A stretch of DNA of 44,596 nucleotides, from IMG/VR virus record IMGVR_UViG_3300045303_000094, positions 1 to 44,596 of that record, one strand, 5' to 3'. The notes beneath the pieces are model-generated. The model saw only the letters and a list, made by a program, of their open reading frames with translations, was not told the origin of the DNA and did no database searches. Shown here in pieces: positions 30,196 to 42,027 of this stretch. Position numbers and translations under genes: made by a program. Within the stretch, counting starts at the first letter, position 1. Each line of letters starts with the position of its first letter. Source of the stretch: a virus.

Positions 30196-31487
30196 TGCTC
30201 CCTAACGCACCAGCTACCCCGGATTGGATGAAGGATCTATTGCCGGACGGCGGTAAGGTCAGCGTCACCGTCCACTCGGGGCCGTCAACGGGCGGCTCTG
30301 TCGCGCCCACGGTCGATCCGAATACCGGAGTCACCCTCGGGGCGGGACAAGCGCCAGCGACCGTTCCCACCGCCGTCGCAGCGATGCGGAATGTGGTTCC
30401 TGCGTCTGCTGGAGCGCCGGCTAATACGTCTACCGCTATTACACCGAGCGGTCAGACTACTGCTCCTAACAACAATCTAGCTCCACCAAGGACAGCACCG
30501 GCTGTAGATCCTCATGCTTCAAATAGTCCAGATACATGGTGGAATCCCTATGTAGGTAAGTTTGAGAAGATTCCTGGGATTGATCCCACTGGCAAGGTAA
30601 TCGATGCTAATGCTTTCTGGAATTACTACACGAAGTATCCTGCCGCTGGGCTAGATAAGGTAGCCAGTGGTATTGCTGGTGGTCAGGATCCTGGCGCGTG
30701 GCAGCATCAGTATACTCCCGCTGAGATTATTGCAATGGTTACTGGTAATAGTGACTATCAAACTCAGCTTGGTGGTGTCAATAATACGCGCTTCCAGGAC
30801 TTACTTAACTTCGGTAATATTACCGATGAGCAGGCTGCTGCCTTTGGACTGACGCCAGATCAGATTAAGGCGATTCGAGAGAATCCTAATAGCTCACTAA
30901 ATACTATTAGGGATGCATTACGCACTGGAACGTATGAACACGCTGCTGGATATGCTGCTCGCGGTGCATACAACTCAGGCGCGCGAGCGAATGATGTTGG
31001 TAATCTACAGACTAATGCAGTAAAGGCACAGCTTGGCGCGCAGCAGAAGCTTAATGCTGATCTAGAAGTTGAGAACCAGCACGTACAGCAAATCTTTAAG
31101 GATGTTAAAGACGCTATGGAAACCGAAGGCGGTTTCGATCCTGGCGATACTGACACCAATAAGGCTGCGTGGGAGCGAACGCATAAGATTGTTGGTGATG
31201 CACAAAAGACTGTTACTGATTTCCTGGTGCACGTAAGTAACTGGAATAGTCTAAAGACTGTTACTGATATGCGCGGTGCGCTGAATGACGCACGTAAGGC
31301 ATACGCGCAGTTTAGTAAGATCATCAATCCCGCTGACGCTGGTAAGCTGAAGGCAATCATTGATGGTCTGACCGCGAAGATTCACAAGACAGTAATGGCA
31401 AGAGCTGAAGCCAATTCTCGCCCGGTAACAGGTGGCGGTTCTGCTGCCGGTGGTGGTGCGTATGCACCAGGAAAGAAGCCTAGATAA
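30195..31487 (+). CDS. Probable internal virion/ejection protein 1
   Basis: 430 residues. Disordered Pro/Ala/Thr-rich N-terminus (1-110), a folded middle (WWNPYVGKFEKIPGIDPTGK...EIIAMVTGNSDYQTQL) and a helical second half (NAVKAQLGAQQKLNADLEVE, ALNDARKAYAQFSKIINPAD), with a Gly-rich tail. The position between tail genes and the giant protein and the helix-rich build match podovirus ejection proteins, but I recognise no named family. Confidence 0.68.
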   Translation: MLPNAPATPDWMKDLLPDGGKVSVTVHSGPSTGGSVAPTVDPNTGVTLGAGQAPATVPTAVAAMRNVVPASAGAPANTSTAITPSGQTTAPNNNLAPPRTAPAVDPHASNSPDTWWNPYVGKFEKIPGIDPTGKVIDANAFWNYYTKYPAAGLDKVASGIAGGQDPGAWQHQYTPAEIIAMVTGNSDYQTQLGGVNNTRFQDLLNFGNITDEQAAAFGLTPDQIKAIRENPNSSLNTIRDALRTGTYEHAAGYAARGAYNSGARANDVGNLQTNAVKAQLGAQQKLNADLEVENQHVQQIFKDVKDAMETEGGFDPGDTDTNKAAWERTHKIVGDAQKTVTDFLVHVSNWNSLKTVTDMRGALNDARKAYAQFSKIINPADAGKLKAIIDGLTAKIHKTVMARAEANSRPVTGGGSAAGGGAYAPGKKPR

Positions 31488-32641
31488 TGGCTAAGAAAAA
31501 GGGTTCGTATAACCCATTCTATATCCCGAGTCTTGACGCACTGAAGGCGCAATCTCGCCAGGAGGCGCAGGCGCAGGTTGACGCTAGTGTTGCTGCCTTG
31601 CCTAAAACTAGCGACTTACAGAGTCAGTTTGATAAGACTGGCCGTGAGTTCAAAGCAATGGACACTGGCTATCAGGCATTCTTACAGAATCAGCAGCTAG
31701 CCGCTCCTGCTTTATTCGATACTGGCACTGACGTACAGGCTACTACTGCGACGGGTATTACTGATCCTGGCGCTGCTCAAAAGGCAAAGCAGGCTAGTAA
31801 CGTTCTAGCTATGCAGGGCTTTGGTTTTGCCAATGAGAGACAGTCTGCTATTAGTGGTGCAGCAGCAAAGGTTAACGAGAATCAGGCGCGTAATCGCCGA
31901 CAGCTTAATGACGCGCTACTTCAGTTAACTAATCAGATTGCTGCGGAGAAGGCAAAGTTTAGTCCTCTCTATTACCAGACTCTTAATGATAAGAAGTCTC
32001 AGGCCTTGAATGCGTATCAGGCTTATCTTGGGGCACAGCTTAACAACGCGCAACTTAATGCTCAGGTTACTAACGACCAGGCACAGATTGATGTTAGCCA
32101 GCAGAATGCTGATACGGCTGCTAATAAGGCAGCAGCAGCAGCAGCAGCTCGCGATGCGGCTGGTCATAAGGTAATGACTCCTTCTCAAAAGCTAGCTAGA
32201 AGTAAGGCTATTAACAAGGTATTCACTGACGCAGATAAGATGATTTCAACTGGTATACCTGGAAGTAAGGCTTCTAAGGTTGGTATCTACTCTGTTAGGT
32301 ATAAGAGCGGAGTAGATGCAGATGGTAATGCTAAGTTTGCTACTATCACTGTAGAATATCCGATTGAAAAGCCGGTAACAGAGATTGAAGCCGAGCTTAA
32401 GGCGAAGTATGGTGGTGTTGGATCTTCGGCTCCTACTGCTATTCTTACATCTACAAGAACTGATACAACAAAGATTAAGACTCCACAGACGTACAAGGCT
32501 CTATACAATTTCATGTATGCAGCGCTTCGTAGATTCCGTGGTGGATATACTCCCGCTCATACTAAGAAGGTTGTTAAGGCGTACCTGAAGAAGAATGGAT
32601 TCCTCGACCCGGCTGATGCCGGCGCTAATGTGCATGGATAA
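31487..32641 (+). CDS. Probable internal virion/ejection protein 2
   Basis: 384 residues; basic N-terminus, then long Ala/Gln-rich helices (LDALKAQSRQEAQAQVDASV, NENQARNRRQLNDALLQLTN, LNNAQLNAQVTNDQAQIDVS) with coiled-coil character to about residue 235. A smaller globular C-terminal domain follows (YSVRYKSGVDADGNAKFATI, FMYAALRRFRGGYTPAHTKK). Probably packaged in the capsid with the giant protein. An alanine run of eight codons near 32130 is noted. Confidence 0.68.
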   Translation: MAKKKGSYNPFYIPSLDALKAQSRQEAQAQVDASVAALPKTSDLQSQFDKTGREFKAMDTGYQAFLQNQQLAAPALFDTGTDVQATTATGITDPGAAQKAKQASNVLAMQGFGFANERQSAISGAAAKVNENQARNRRQLNDALLQLTNQIAAEKAKFSPLYYQTLNDKKSQALNAYQAYLGAQLNNAQLNAQVTNDQAQIDVSQQNADTAANKAAAAAAARDAAGHKVMTPSQKLARSKAINKVFTDADKMISTGIPGSKASKVGIYSVRYKSGVDADGNAKFATITVEYPIEKPVTEIEAELKAKYGGVGSSAPTAILTSTRTDTTKIKTPQTYKALYNFMYAALRRFRGGYTPAHTKKVVKAYLKKNGFLDPADAGANVHG

Positions 32642-32644
32642 TAG

Positions 32645-35600
32645 ATGCGTCTACGCGATAGCAAATCTACACCAAAGCCGAGCTTCCAGCAGAAGCGCGC
32701 GCAGGTAGCTGCTGCACGCGATAAGGCATTTAATGAGTATCGTGCCAATCTACAGGCACAACATGCACCTGCCGGTATTAGCCGACCTGCACCGAGAGGG
32801 CCTATCGTACGTCCCGAGCGGCGTGGGACAAGTCATGATGTACCTATTCCAAAGTTTGTTGCGACTCGGCCTACGCACCCAGGTACGCCGGTTAATCTTC
32901 ACACGTTCTTCACCACTGACCCTGCATATAAGTACGGCAACGTATTAAAGCAGGCTCGAGATGCTAACTCTTATCGTGGTAGTTCTCTTAATACCTGGAG
33001 TGTTGGTGGCACACCGATTGGCCCGACTGGTGCTGATATTCCCGAGCGGCCACGACGCTATTGGGGAACAGGTCGCCCTTCGCCGCAATTCAGTGGCTTC
33101 CAGAATCCTGATGGTAGTCCTGCTGATTATGGTGTTCATCAGCAGTCTGTAATTTCCGGTGATTATCTTGATAAGGGTCAAGGTGCATCATCGGATACAG
33201 CAATTCTACGTTATCATCCACCTGCCGATCTTCATAATGTATTTATCAAGCCAAAGAATAAGAGAGGCGGGCGGGGTACTACTCGCTTTGGTGTTACAAA
33301 GGTAGGGCCAGGTACTACTGAGCGTGTAGATTATGGCAGCGAAGGCGACGACGCCGCTATGAAGTTGATTGCTCAGAATACTGCTCGCGCTGCTGCTATT
33401 GCTCATCAGAAGGATGTTGACGCAGCGTATAAGGCAGCAGAGGATCTAGCGTCCCACACTCCACAGATTAGGGTGCGCGGTAAGGTAACTCGTACTCCAC
33501 CTGTCACTGACCATCCCACTGAATATACATTCAAGCCCGATAAAAAGGGTAAGTGGATGGGGAATATCGGTCCGGGTACTGTTCCTGTTAAGCCACACTT
33601 TAAGCCCAAGGAATCCGCTAAGGTATTCCCTGGACTGCTTAAGGATCCAGCATATCGGAGGCTTACCAAGAATCCTCGTAATGTTGCTACTGCCAATCTT
33701 ATGGGTCTGCCTGTAACTGGTGATGCTGCTAATCGGTATATCAACTGGATTGGTGGGTTAGTTCAAAGCCATGTTCTTGATCCTAATGAAGTTCCTGGAT
33801 TGGTTCTTCCTCCTGAGGATCGCGGTGAGCAGCTTGCTAGGATTCAGGCAAAGGTTAGACTTCTTAAGGGATATAGTAAAGAAGAAGTCGATCATATGTC
33901 GCTCGGTCAACTTGCGGCAGCAGCTCAGTCTCCTCATGGTAAGTATAGTAATGCATACGATTGGTATGGTGGTAGGTTCCTAGCTACGATTGCTGACAAT
34001 CTACCTTCTGATATTGCTCAGGCAATTCTCGGTATGCCAATGGGTGCGGCAATGATTGCCCGTTCATTGGTGCATGATGTTCAGCATCCGACACAGCGTA
34101 GTGAAACGGTAGATACTGGTACAGAACTCGTTAAGGGTATGGGTCAGTTCGGTTCTGATATTATCCATAAGCCCTATGAGACGTTTACACATCATCCAGC
34201 TACTACTGCTCTTGCTGCCTACGGACTAGTACGTCCCGTATTCGGTAAGTATGGACTAGGTGCACTTCGTAAGGCGACTGATCGTAACGTTCCTATTAAA
34301 ATGGCAGAGAATGCTGGTGAGTTCTCTATTCCTGGCGAGGGACGTAATCCCGATCTGCCTATTACACCTACCGACAATCCACCGAGTCCGGCTAATCCCC
34401 GACCAGGGCCGACGCGCGGTATCGATCCATCCTTCGGTGGCCCGAGGACAGGGACGCCGTACACGCGCGGCGCGTCACCGCTGGATCGTGGTAGACCACC
34501 CGAGCTATCGCCCGCGCAACGCGCGCTCGATGCAGCGCAGGCTTCTGACACGCACGCTGCTCGTACTGATGCAGAGATTAGGACGCTGCTCGATGAGGCT
34601 AATGCTGCCAGGGATCATTTAACACAGCAGCTTCGTGAGTTGCCGCCTGGTCATCCTACTGATGAGACCATTGCTAGGGGCGCTCAGATCCAGGGTCAGA
34701 TTAGAGAGATTGATAATCAGATCCAGCATTACCATACGGATTTGCAGCTACCGCATCCTGGTCATAAGGATGAACTTACTACTGCTAGAGAGGAACTGCG
34801 TCAGGGTATTAAGGATAAGCTGCCGCAGGAAAAGCTTAACGCTATGCGAGCGCATATTGATAAGCTTGAGGGTATTCTCAATCCTAAGAAGGGTCATCCA
34901 CTAAGAGACTACCATCTTATTACTAGGGATCTTGGCGACTATCCCGAAGTGAATCAAAAGATTATTGATGCGGCAGACGAAGTTGCTATTGAAAGTCGAA
35001 AACAACTAGATCCTAATCGTGAAATGCCCGAAGGCGCGACTCCAGCATTTAGTGTGTCGCAGGATCGTTCTCTATCTGAAATTGCTGCCGATATTGTAGA
35101 TTATCAAGTTGGTCACAATCCAGATTTGAAGTTTAGGGAAAGCGAGGCTAATGGCGGCCCATCTACCGACTTGATGCATACACTAGAGGGAACGCTGCAC
35201 GATGTTGCATTAGGTATTGAAGGGACGATGAAGGGTGTCAGCCCATCAGATCCCGTCAATTATAATCGTGTTCTTGTAGACGCTAAGAATATTTATGAGT
35301 CGATGTTTAGTCCCGAGGAACGTGCGGCACGGTTTGTACGAACTCCTAATGAGTTGGCTCGTCATATTATTGACTACATTAAGAATATCCATGAGCTAGT
35401 TCTCGATGAACATGGCCCTAAGCCACCACGTTATCGCAATGATCTTGAAGAAAGAGCGGATGCCAGATATCAGGCAGCGAAGGATCATGCTGAGTTTTTG
35501 CATGAGCAGGGATATAAGCCACGACCCGATCATCCAGACTTCAGACATAACCCGGATAATACGAATCCGCTTCCACCTAATACTCTTGAATCAGATACTC

Positions 35601-38600
35601 CTGGGGTTACGAGGGGCAACTTCAATCCCGTCGATCCTTATGGTTGGCCCTATGATGAGCCTGCTCCTGGACGTAGGACTGAGATTCCACCCGGTCGTGA
35701 GCCTAAAGAACCGCCTACCCCTGAACAAGTGAAGCGCTATATTGAGACTGGTGTGCATGATCCTAATGCAGAGATTTCTCCTGCTGAAGTTGCGTTCAAC
35801 GTAGAGAAGTATAAGGACAATCCGAGAATGCTGACTCAGGTTCTCCATGTTGTTGAAACGGAACTCGCTAAGAAGGAAGATGCTATTGATGGATACTCTA
35901 TTGCGCAGGATCAGATCAATTATGAGCGTGACATTGCTTCCGGCTTCCGAGATTATCACCAGGATACTCTTGAGAATGGAGTTAATGGGGAGCCACTAAC
36001 TCCCGGTGAAAAGACCGAAGCTCTTAAGGCATACAACGTATCTGCAAAGAATGTTCATGAGCTTACCAAAAATATGCTTGAGAATGCAGATCAGATGTTG
36101 GAGTGGATGAAGGAACACGATCAACTGTCTAAGGCCAGTGACGATATCGTATTCCATCTTACTACCCATGAGGCAAAGGTACTTCGACCCGATAGCGCTG
36201 GTACTGTAACGCGACGCAAGCAACTCTCCGATCAGATTACCATGCTAAAGATGGGACTAGAGCAGGATCTATTTGGAGTAGATGATCGTCCGCGTGCAGT
36301 TGTTACGCTTGATCGGTATGAGAAAGAATTAGCCGGTCTTGAAGAAGGGCTGCCATTCCCTCGCAAGGGTCTAACCGATGCGTATGGCGGTCTGCCCCAT
36401 GATACGAAAGCGAATATCCGTTCAAAGATTCCTTGGTATGAGAACCGTGTCTCGGAGCTAGAGGCAGAATTGAAAGATCCACAAACTAGGCCAGGTGATG
36501 TGGATTCAATTCAGGAGCAGATTAGAAACGCACAAGATACTATCAATACGTATAGGCGGGAGTTGGAAGATGCTCCTGTTACTGATGCTGGCGATTCGAT
36601 TGAAGCTCTACGTCAGACACTAGCAGAGCGCAGAGAACACCCTGATGCTGCTGCTATTAACGCTGCCCAGCGTAGAGCATTAGCTGATGCGAATAAGACT
36701 GAGGAGCCTACTAGGTCTGTCAGCGAAATAGAAGCTGACCTAGCGAAAATTGAGGATGAGATTAGAGTTGGGTGGCCTCATGGCGTGCGTCCTGAGGTAT
36801 CGCCTCCGCACGACTTTATGATTACCAGGATGGAAGCGGAGCGAGCAAGGCTTCGTGACGAACTCGCGAAGGCAAAGCGTGAAACTGGTACTGAGGAAGC
36901 TCCGCCGTCCGATAATCTGCCTGCTACTATCGAGCCAGGGATAGACGTTGGTGGCCGACCGCCCTTCCATCCGTTTAATAGGAGGAATACTGCCTACGAA
37001 GATCCAATCTTCGGCGACAGCGGTAATGGTGGCTTGCCGCCGGGTGGTCGTGGTCAGGGACTAGCAGAAGATGACAGCTATGGGACTGGCCCTACGATTT
37101 ACAAGGCTAATGAGCTAGTTGTTAATCGTGGAATGTATGCCGACAATCTTATTGATCGACTATTCCAGTGGGGTAGTGATAAGCTGCTTTCGCTTGATCC
37201 CGAAGTTCATCCTCTGCATGGATATACTAGGTACAGGCAGAATAAGTTCCTAGCAAAAGAGTATGGCACTTCTGCTGATAGAGTGCGTCGTGCTTTCTAT
37301 AGTAAGCGCGAGGAACTACAGGATCTAGTTAATGCGTTTGCAGATTTGAATGACACTGAGATTACCGCCATTGTTCAGGCGCATCTTCAGGGTGTTCTTC
37401 CATCTACTATGAAGCGTACCTTCGTGAAGCTATTGAAGGACGAAGCACAGAAGATGGATCGAGCTGCTATCCCCCGTGATATTAGGGATGCATTGGTCAG
37501 GCGCACTATTACTCAGGAACAGTTGCGCCGCCTGAAGAAGATTCTTACTGACCACGGTGGCATGGACGAACATGTTAAATGGCTTAATGAATATATGAGG
37601 AAGGCAAAGGATCAGAGGTTCCACGACGATCAGCTTCTTGGTGATATCTTCACTGATATGTGGCGACCATCGCATGACTTGCAGCAGCAGGTAAAATTGT
37701 GGACTTCTATTTCAGCCAAGGTTGGTGATGATGTAACGCCCATCATGCAGAAGGCTATTGACGAAGCACGTAAGCAGTCGATGCGTATTGATGATCTACT
37801 AAAGACAGAGGGAGTTCTACCAGGGCCAATCCTTGAGAACCGTCGCTATCAGCGTCAGCGATTAGTCTCGTCCATTCTCGGCGAGGAAATCCCTATTAAC
37901 GAACATGCAATCTACGTTCCTGACCGTACGGTTGCTACGACGTGGAACTCCTACCTTATGAATAGGGCTCGATCCTATGATATTAAGAGGGAGTTTGGCG
38001 GAAGGCTGGCAAAGAATAAGGGCGAGGCTCTTATCTCGGGTAGGCTTAACCCGTCCTTTGATTCCTACTACACTAACTTGACAAGTGCTGTTAGTAAGAC
38101 AGATGCTATTCGATTGCAGCAGGAGATTCTAGGGAAGTACGCTCATAAGGTGCCGCAGAATCAGCTCACCTACGATGGGTATAAGTTCGTACTCTTTGAT
38201 GCACGCAAGGGTATTCCCCTTCATCAAATTGAGACGCGAGCTATTCTACAGGATCTTAATGATTCGATCGATCGCGGTGGCATTGCTCTTTCCAGACTTG
38301 GTAATGAGCAGCGTGTCAGAGGACGAAATGAATATAACTTTAACCATCCATTTAGTCCTGAAGATGTAGCTGCTAGGGACGTAGGAGATTTGTATCTCGT
38401 ACCGCGCCCGGTCTATGACGCTATGGTTAATCGTACTGCCAAGGCGCAGTTTGATAGTCAGTTTGGACGTACGCAGCAAAGACTCGTGCATACCTGGAGG
38501 CATATTGCACTAGCCCTACGTCCTGCCTATATGATTGTCAACACCGGAGAATCTGCCGCTCGTACTGTAGTGTACGGTGGTCTATGGTCTCCTGTAATGT

Positions 38601-40036
38601 GGGCACGTATTGCTCGCCTCAAGAGTAGCGGTAAGTTCCGTAATAGGGCAGGAGAATACGTCGATGATTTCGGTGTGACTCGTGGTGGCGGTGCGGATAT
38701 GCTGAGTCCTCCGCATATTAAGCGCACCAGCCTATCGCAGAATCTCATGCGTCGCTACCATATGGGGTCGCAGGGATTCAGGATCTTCGGCGATGAGCGT
38801 AAGGTAATTCGTGAAACCTATCAGCGAGCCAAGCGGTCGCCCTATTTCGGTACGCCTATTGAAGTAGCAAAGTTCGTCGCCGGTGGATATGGTCAGAAGA
38901 TTCTTTCAATGACTGCGCGTGGTGAGAACTATCTACGCGAGGCTATGATTATCTCCAAGGAGTTAAAGGCAGTACGAAGGCATAGGTATGGTGCTCTTGA
39001 TTACCGTCGTTATATCAAGGGCATTGATGATACGATGCAGCTAATGATGCAGCAAATGGCGAATGGTCATAATCCATTCCTTAAGCATGAGATGGATCAC
39101 GTCGTCAAGGAAACTGCTCGCGTACTAGGAGACTTCTCTAAAGCCGACAAGCCGCTGCTTGGTGTAATCGCACCGTTTTATAGGTGGATGGAGTTTATTA
39201 CCAAGTTCGTTTTGTGGGAAGCACCGGCTCATTACCCCGGTCGTACGCTACTTATGACGCAGCTTGGTAATATGGGTTGGAATGAGTTGACCAGGATGGG
39301 TCTACTGCCTCCCAATATTCAGGGATCTATTCCTGCTAGCGGTCTAAGCGATAGGCAGCCTGACCCGGATCAGGATAAGATCGATAAGGTTATGACACTG
39401 ATGTATACGCAGGCATGGAACGGGCCGTCTACCGTTGCTAACCTGTTTGGTGTCAATGCAGCAACAGGTGAGATTGGTGCATCTGGTCTTATTAAGAACC
39501 TGAATCCATTCTATCAGTCAATAATCTCCGGGCTTACGCGACTGGATATAGCTAACAGGCGCGAGCTTAAGGACGCCAACAACCAGCCTTTCCCTGGTTC
39601 AGCCGGAGTAATCGCACAGTTGACAGTAGCTAATATGCTACGTTCTTTCTGGCCCGCTGTTGTGGGATATGACTATACTGAATCTGCTGATAACTCTATT
39701 CCACTGATTCGAGAGATTTATAAGCAGCCTTCTAAGAATGCACAGACACAATCCTCTACTGCACAGCAGGCGCTTGCTCTTGTTCTTGGTACGAGATATC
39801 GTCCCTATGACTTGACTATTCTTCAGCAGAAGAATATCAAGGATAGTATTGATTCTCTTAATCACGCATATCGTAGCCTTGCTGATTCACGTCATCCTGG
39901 TGAGATATCTCCAGCACAGCAGAAGTTCCAGGATCAGATAGATATTATGACCGAGGAACAGTTGAAGTCACTTCATACCTGGATTGATATGTATGGGCCT
40001 ATTCCTGATAGTGCTCTGTTTGGTGGGAATCCATGA
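32645..40036 (+). CDS. Giant ejection/internal virion protein
   Basis: 2,463 residues, one sixth of the genome in a single open frame. N-terminal 340 residues are Pro/Arg/Gly-rich. A helical domain with possible membrane-active segment follows ([20 protein letters not shown], around 455), then a Pro-rich linker (570-620) and long coiled coils (640-760, 1080-1420). After a Gly-rich hinge near 1480 comes a C-terminal helical domain of about 950 residues (PALDYRR-type basic helices; [20 protein letters not shown]). No T7-like RNA polymerase or lysozyme motif is visible. Comparable in role to N4/T7 gp16-like ejection proteins; this is inference. Confidence 0.72.
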   Translation: MRLRDSKSTPKPSFQQKRAQVAAARDKAFNEYRANLQAQHAPAGISRPAPRGPIVRPERRGTSHDVPIPKFVATRPTHPGTPVNLHTFFTTDPAYKYGNVLKQARDANSYRGSSLNTWSVGGTPIGPTGADIPERPRRYWGTGRPSPQFSGFQNPDGSPADYGVHQQSVISGDYLDKGQGASSDTAILRYHPPADLHNVFIKPKNKRGGRGTTRFGVTKVGPGTTERVDYGSEGDDAAMKLIAQNTARAAAIAHQKDVDAAYKAAEDLASHTPQIRVRGKVTRTPPVTDHPTEYTFKPDKKGKWMGNIGPGTVPVKPHFKPKESAKVFPGLLKDPAYRRLTKNPRNVATANLMGLPVTGDAANRYINWIGGLVQSHVLDPNEVPGLVLPPEDRGEQLARIQAKVRLLKGYSKEEVDHMSLGQLAAAAQSPHGKYSNAYDWYGGRFLATIADNLPSDIAQAILGMPMGAAMIARSLVHDVQHPTQRSETVDTGTELVKGMGQFGSDIIHKPYETFTHHPATTALAAYGLVRPVFGKYGLGALRKATDRNVPIKMAENAGEFSIPGEGRNPDLPITPTDNPPSPANPRPGPTRGIDPSFGGPRTGTPYTRGASPLDRGRPPELSPAQRALDAAQASDTHAARTDAEIRTLLDEANAARDHLTQQLRELPPGHPTDETIARGAQIQGQIREIDNQIQHYHTDLQLPHPGHKDELTTAREELRQGIKDKLPQEKLNAMRAHIDKLEGILNPKKGHPLRDYHLITRDLGDYPEVNQKIIDAADEVAIESRKQLDPNREMPEGATPAFSVSQDRSLSEIAADIVDYQVGHNPDLKFRESEANGGPSTDLMHTLEGTLHDVALGIEGTMKGVSPSDPVNYNRVLVDAKNIYESMFSPEERAARFVRTPNELARHIIDYIKNIHELVLDEHGPKPPRYRNDLEERADARYQAAKDHAEFLHEQGYKPRPDHPDFRHNPDNTNPLPPNTLESDTPGVTRGNFNPVDPYGWPYDEPAPGRRTEIPPGREPKEPPTPEQVKRYIETGVHDPNAEISPAEVAFNVEKYKDNPRMLTQVLHVVETELAKKEDAIDGYSIAQDQINYERDIASGFRDYHQDTLENGVNGEPLTPGEKTEALKAYNVSAKNVHELTKNMLENADQMLEWMKEHDQLSKASDDIVFHLTTHEAKVLRPDSAGTVTRRKQLSDQITMLKMGLEQDLFGVDDRPRAVVTLDRYEKELAGLEEGLPFPRKGLTDAYGGLPHDTKANIRSKIPWYENRVSELEAELKDPQTRPGDVDSIQEQIRNAQDTINTYRRELEDAPVTDAGDSIEALRQTLAERREHPDAAAINAAQRRALADANKTEEPTRSVSEIEADLAKIEDEIRVGWPHGVRPEVSPPHDFMITRMEAERARLRDELAKAKRETGTEEAPPSDNLPATIEPGIDVGGRPPFHPFNRRNTAYEDPIFGDSGNGGLPPGGRGQGLAEDDSYGTGPTIYKANELVVNRGMYADNLIDRLFQWGSDKLLSLDPEVHPLHGYTRYRQNKFLAKEYGTSADRVRRAFYSKREELQDLVNAFADLNDTEITAIVQAHLQGVLPSTMKRTFVKLLKDEAQKMDRAAIPRDIRDALVRRTITQEQLRRLKKILTDHGGMDEHVKWLNEYMRKAKDQRFHDDQLLGDIFTDMWRPSHDLQQQVKLWTSISAKVGDDVTPIMQKAIDEARKQSMRIDDLLKTEGVLPGPILENRRYQRQRLVSSILGEEIPINEHAIYVPDRTVATTWNSYLMNRARSYDIKREFGGRLAKNKGEALISGRLNPSFDSYYTNLTSAVSKTDAIRLQQEILGKYAHKVPQNQLTYDGYKFVLFDARKGIPLHQIETRAILQDLNDSIDRGGIALSRLGNEQRVRGRNEYNFNHPFSPEDVAARDVGDLYLVPRPVYDAMVNRTAKAQFDSQFGRTQQRLVHTWRHIALALRPAYMIVNTGESAARTVVYGGLWSPVMWARIARLKSSGKFRNRAGEYVDDFGVTRGGGADMLSPPHIKRTSLSQNLMRRYHMGSQGFRIFGDERKVIRETYQRAKRSPYFGTPIEVAKFVAGGYGQKILSMTARGENYLREAMIISKELKAVRRHRYGALDYRRYIKGIDDTMQLMMQQMANGHNPFLKHEMDHVVKETARVLGDFSKADKPLLGVIAPFYRWMEFITKFVLWEAPAHYPGRTLLMTQLGNMGWNELTRMGLLPPNIQGSIPASGLSDRQPDPDQDKIDKVMTLMYTQAWNGPSTVANLFGVNAATGEIGASGLIKNLNPFYQSIISGLTRLDIANRRELKDANNQPFPGSAGVIAQLTVANMLRSFWPAVVGYDYTESADNSIPLIREIYKQPSKNAQTQSSTAQQALALVLGTRYRPYDLTILQQKNIKDSIDSLNHAYRSLADSRHPGEISPAQQKFQDQIDIMTEEQLKSLHTWIDMYGPIPDSALFGGNP

Positions 40037-41025
40037 GCCTCACTCCGCAATTGAAGAATGAAATTGAGGCGGTAGCTGGTCAGTATAGTATCCCAACTAA
40101 CTACCTACTGGCATTGATCCAGCAGGAGTCTGGCTTCAACATGGGATCAACATCTCCCGTCGGTGCCATTGGCTATACCCAGCTAATGCCTGGTACTGCC
40201 AGAGGGCTAGGTGTTAATCCTCATGACCCTCATCAGAACCTTATTGGTGGTGCGAAGTATCTATCGCAGCAGCTTAAGAGATTTAATGGCGACATTCGAT
40301 TGGCACTTGCTGCATATAACGCCGGCCCTGGTGCTGTTGCAAAGTACGGCGGTATTCCTCCGTATGGCGAAACACAGAACTACGTTAAGAAGGTCATGGA
40401 ATATGCGCGGCTATACAGTAGTACGGGTGCAGTCAACAATGTAGCTAATGCTGCTCCACTAGTATCCATGCCGTCATACGAGGGCGCGACTTCTCCGCTG
40501 TCCAAGACGCTACCGAGCGGCCCGAAGTTCGGGACAATGGGCACGTCCCTTCGCAACCCGACCTTAACCATTAGACCGCTAAGTGTTGCTTCGGTGCAGG
40601 CCGGTAGCTCCGTGTCCGATAGCGGCTTCGGCAATGCTGGAGCAGCAGGTGTTGGCTATCCGCTCGGTACACACGGGAAGATCATTGGGACTCCCCATTC
40701 TGGTACTCATACCTTAGGAAACTGGCAAAGTGATAACGCCGTGGATATTGCGGTGCCGGTCGGTACACCTGTCTATGCAGTATCAGATGGTGTGATTGGT
40801 AGTCGGATCGGTAGCCTTGGTAAAGGGGGTAGATTCGCTGGCCTGAGAGTGACCTTGCAGGGAAGAAACGACTCATACTATTACGCTCACCTTTCTAAGC
40901 TCAGAGTGAAGGCCGGTCAACGTGTGCGAGCTGGTCAACTGTTGGGTTACAGTGGCTCTGCTAATGGTGTGGCTCATTTGCATTTTGGCGTTGAGAACGG
41001 AAATGTTCAAGCGATGGTTGGATGA
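40033..41025 (+). CDS. Lytic transglycosylase/M23 peptidase fusion
   Basis: 330 residues, two peptidoglycan domains. SLT domain (about 8-125): catalytic Glu32 in [19 protein letters not shown], and AYNAGPG at 94-100. Linker 130-210 is Ser/Pro/Ala-rich. M23 LytM domain (210-330): [22 protein letters not shown] (H286) and HLHFG (H315, H317). The first zinc ligand, normally His of HxxxD, is Asp234 here (D-N-A-V-D). No signal peptide, so it is more likely a virion-borne cell-wall opener following the ejection genes, although a lysis role is also possible. Confidence 0.88.
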   Translation: MSLTPQLKNEIEAVAGQYSIPTNYLLALIQQESGFNMGSTSPVGAIGYTQLMPGTARGLGVNPHDPHQNLIGGAKYLSQQLKRFNGDIRLALAAYNAGPGAVAKYGGIPPYGETQNYVKKVMEYARLYSSTGAVNNVANAAPLVSMPSYEGATSPLSKTLPSGPKFGTMGTSLRNPTLTIRPLSVASVQAGSSVSDSGFGNAGAAGVGYPLGTHGKIIGTPHSGTHTLGNWQSDNAVDIAVPVGTPVYAVSDGVIGSRIGSLGKGGRFAGLRVTLQGRNDSYYYAHLSKLRVKAGQRVRAGQLLGYSGSANGVAHLHFGVENGNVQAMVG

Positions 41026-41035
41026 GGAGGTAGTA

Positions 41036-41161
41036 ATGGGTGAAGATACTACGGCAGCAGAGAAGGAAGCAGAAGATAAGGCAGCGAGCCGTGAAGGTAT
41101 TGATGAAGTAACGCAGGAAGATATCGACGCAATGGAAGTAGAGGATGACCCCGATGAGTAG
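41036..41161 (+). CDS. Small acidic protein
   Basis: 41 residues from ATG 41036 with an ideal GAGGAGG 5 nt upstream. Almost entirely Glu/Asp/Ala (MGEDTTAAEKEAEDKAASRE...). Disordered or helical; function unknown. Its stop overlaps the amidase start region. Confidence 0.65.
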   Translation: MGEDTTAAEKEAEDKAASREGIDEVTQEDIDAMEVEDDPDE

Positions 41162-41705
41162 GACTCACGATCACCCTACTATCAACAAGCGTATTAAGGG
41201 TGCAACTCATGGGGCACAGAATCCCCATCGTATTGTTCTTCATTGCACCGAGTCTCCTAATCGTCCTGGACTGTCAGACGTGTTGGCTATCCCCGCCTTC
41301 TGGCAGCGACAGGGCGCAGGATATAACGCCCATCTTGTTATTGATGGTGAAGGACTTACTGCTAAATGCGCGTTCGACAAGCAGATTTGCTGGGCTGTAG
41401 CTGGTAGTAATACTGGTAGTTTGCACATCGAGATTATCGGTACGGCTTCTTACACAAAGGCTCAGTGGGAACACTATGATAAGGGTCTTAAGCAGGCTGC
41501 TAAGTGGTGTGCCTATTGGTGTGAGACTCACGACATTCCGATTGTGCTTAGTGTGCATGATGGTATTGCTACTCACGCGATGCACAGTAAGGCATTTGGT
41601 ATCAGCGATCATACCGATCCTGGTAAGAACTTCCCGCTCACGAAGTTTATGCAGCGTGTTCATTACTACCATGCTGAAGGCTGGTTGGTAGGGCCAAACG
41701 AATGA
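41154..41705 (+). CDS. N-acetylmuramoyl-L-alanine amidase endolysin
   Basis: 183 residues from ATG 41154 (ATG 41145 also in frame). Amidase_2/PGRP fold that cuts the bond between MurNAc and L-Ala. First zinc His30 in RIVLHCTES, YNAHLVIDGEG, the core strand GSLHIEIIG, and the second ligand region SDHTDPGKNFP (H153, D155, K158). No signal peptide or separate wall-binding domain. Followed with a 4-nt overlap by the holin-like gene, so this is the main lysis cassette. Confidence 0.9.
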   Translation: MSRTHDHPTINKRIKGATHGAQNPHRIVLHCTESPNRPGLSDVLAIPAFWQRQGAGYNAHLVIDGEGLTAKCAFDKQICWAVAGSNTGSLHIEIIGTASYTKAQWEHYDKGLKQAAKWCAYWCETHDIPIVLSVHDGIATHAMHSKAFGISDHTDPGKNFPLTKFMQRVHYYHAEGWLVGPNE

Positions 41706-41935
41706 ATCGTAATGACCTATTCGTGCGATTCGTATACGGTCTAATGGCTATCATTATACTCTACGGTGCCGGTATGTTTGGGGTCATTATCTGGGGAAGC
41801 GAAAGCGTAGCTAATAAGATGGTAGTTGGTTTTGCTGCTATGTTCAGCGGGGTGCTGGGACTAGGCTCCGGTTACTTACTCGGCAAATCTAATGGGAATG
41901 GTATATATGTTGCCCCTCCTTCTGACAGTCACTAA
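41702..41935 (+). CDS. Holin-like two-pass membrane protein
   Basis: 77 residues, ATGA overlap with the endolysin. Two transmembrane helices (about 8-31 VRFVYGLMAIIILYGAGMFG; 38-60 MVVGFAAMFSGVLGLGSGYL) joined by a short loop, hydrophilic C-terminus. Size, topology and place next to the amidase fit a class II holin. Confidence 0.78.
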   Translation: MNRNDLFVRFVYGLMAIIILYGAGMFGVIIWGSESVANKMVVGFAAMFSGVLGLGSGYLLGKSNGNGIYVAPPSDSH

Positions 41936-42014
41936 TGGTACACTGATAGCTATTGCAGCTATCATCATCATCATCTGCGGCCTGCTGTTTATCTTTGGCC
42001 GTCGTCGTCTATAG
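41907..42014 (+). CDS. 35-residue membrane micro-protein, lysis region
   Basis: ATG 41907 lies inside the end of the holin-like gene in another frame. The sequence MLPLLLTVTNG is followed by a strong hydrophobic run (LIAIAAIIIIICGLLFIF) and the basic end GRRRL. Could be a second holin/antiholin or a signal-arrest helper. Weak ribosome site, probably coupled. Confidence 0.55.
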   Translation: MLPLLLTVTNGTLIAIAAIIIIICGLLFIFGRRRL

Positions 42015-42027
42015 TAAGGAGTAGGAT

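Noticed and set aside
32100-32160. Alanine GCA run as a simple repeat or mobile element trace
   Set aside because: It is an in-frame alanine stretch of a helical protein; nothing else suggests an insertion.
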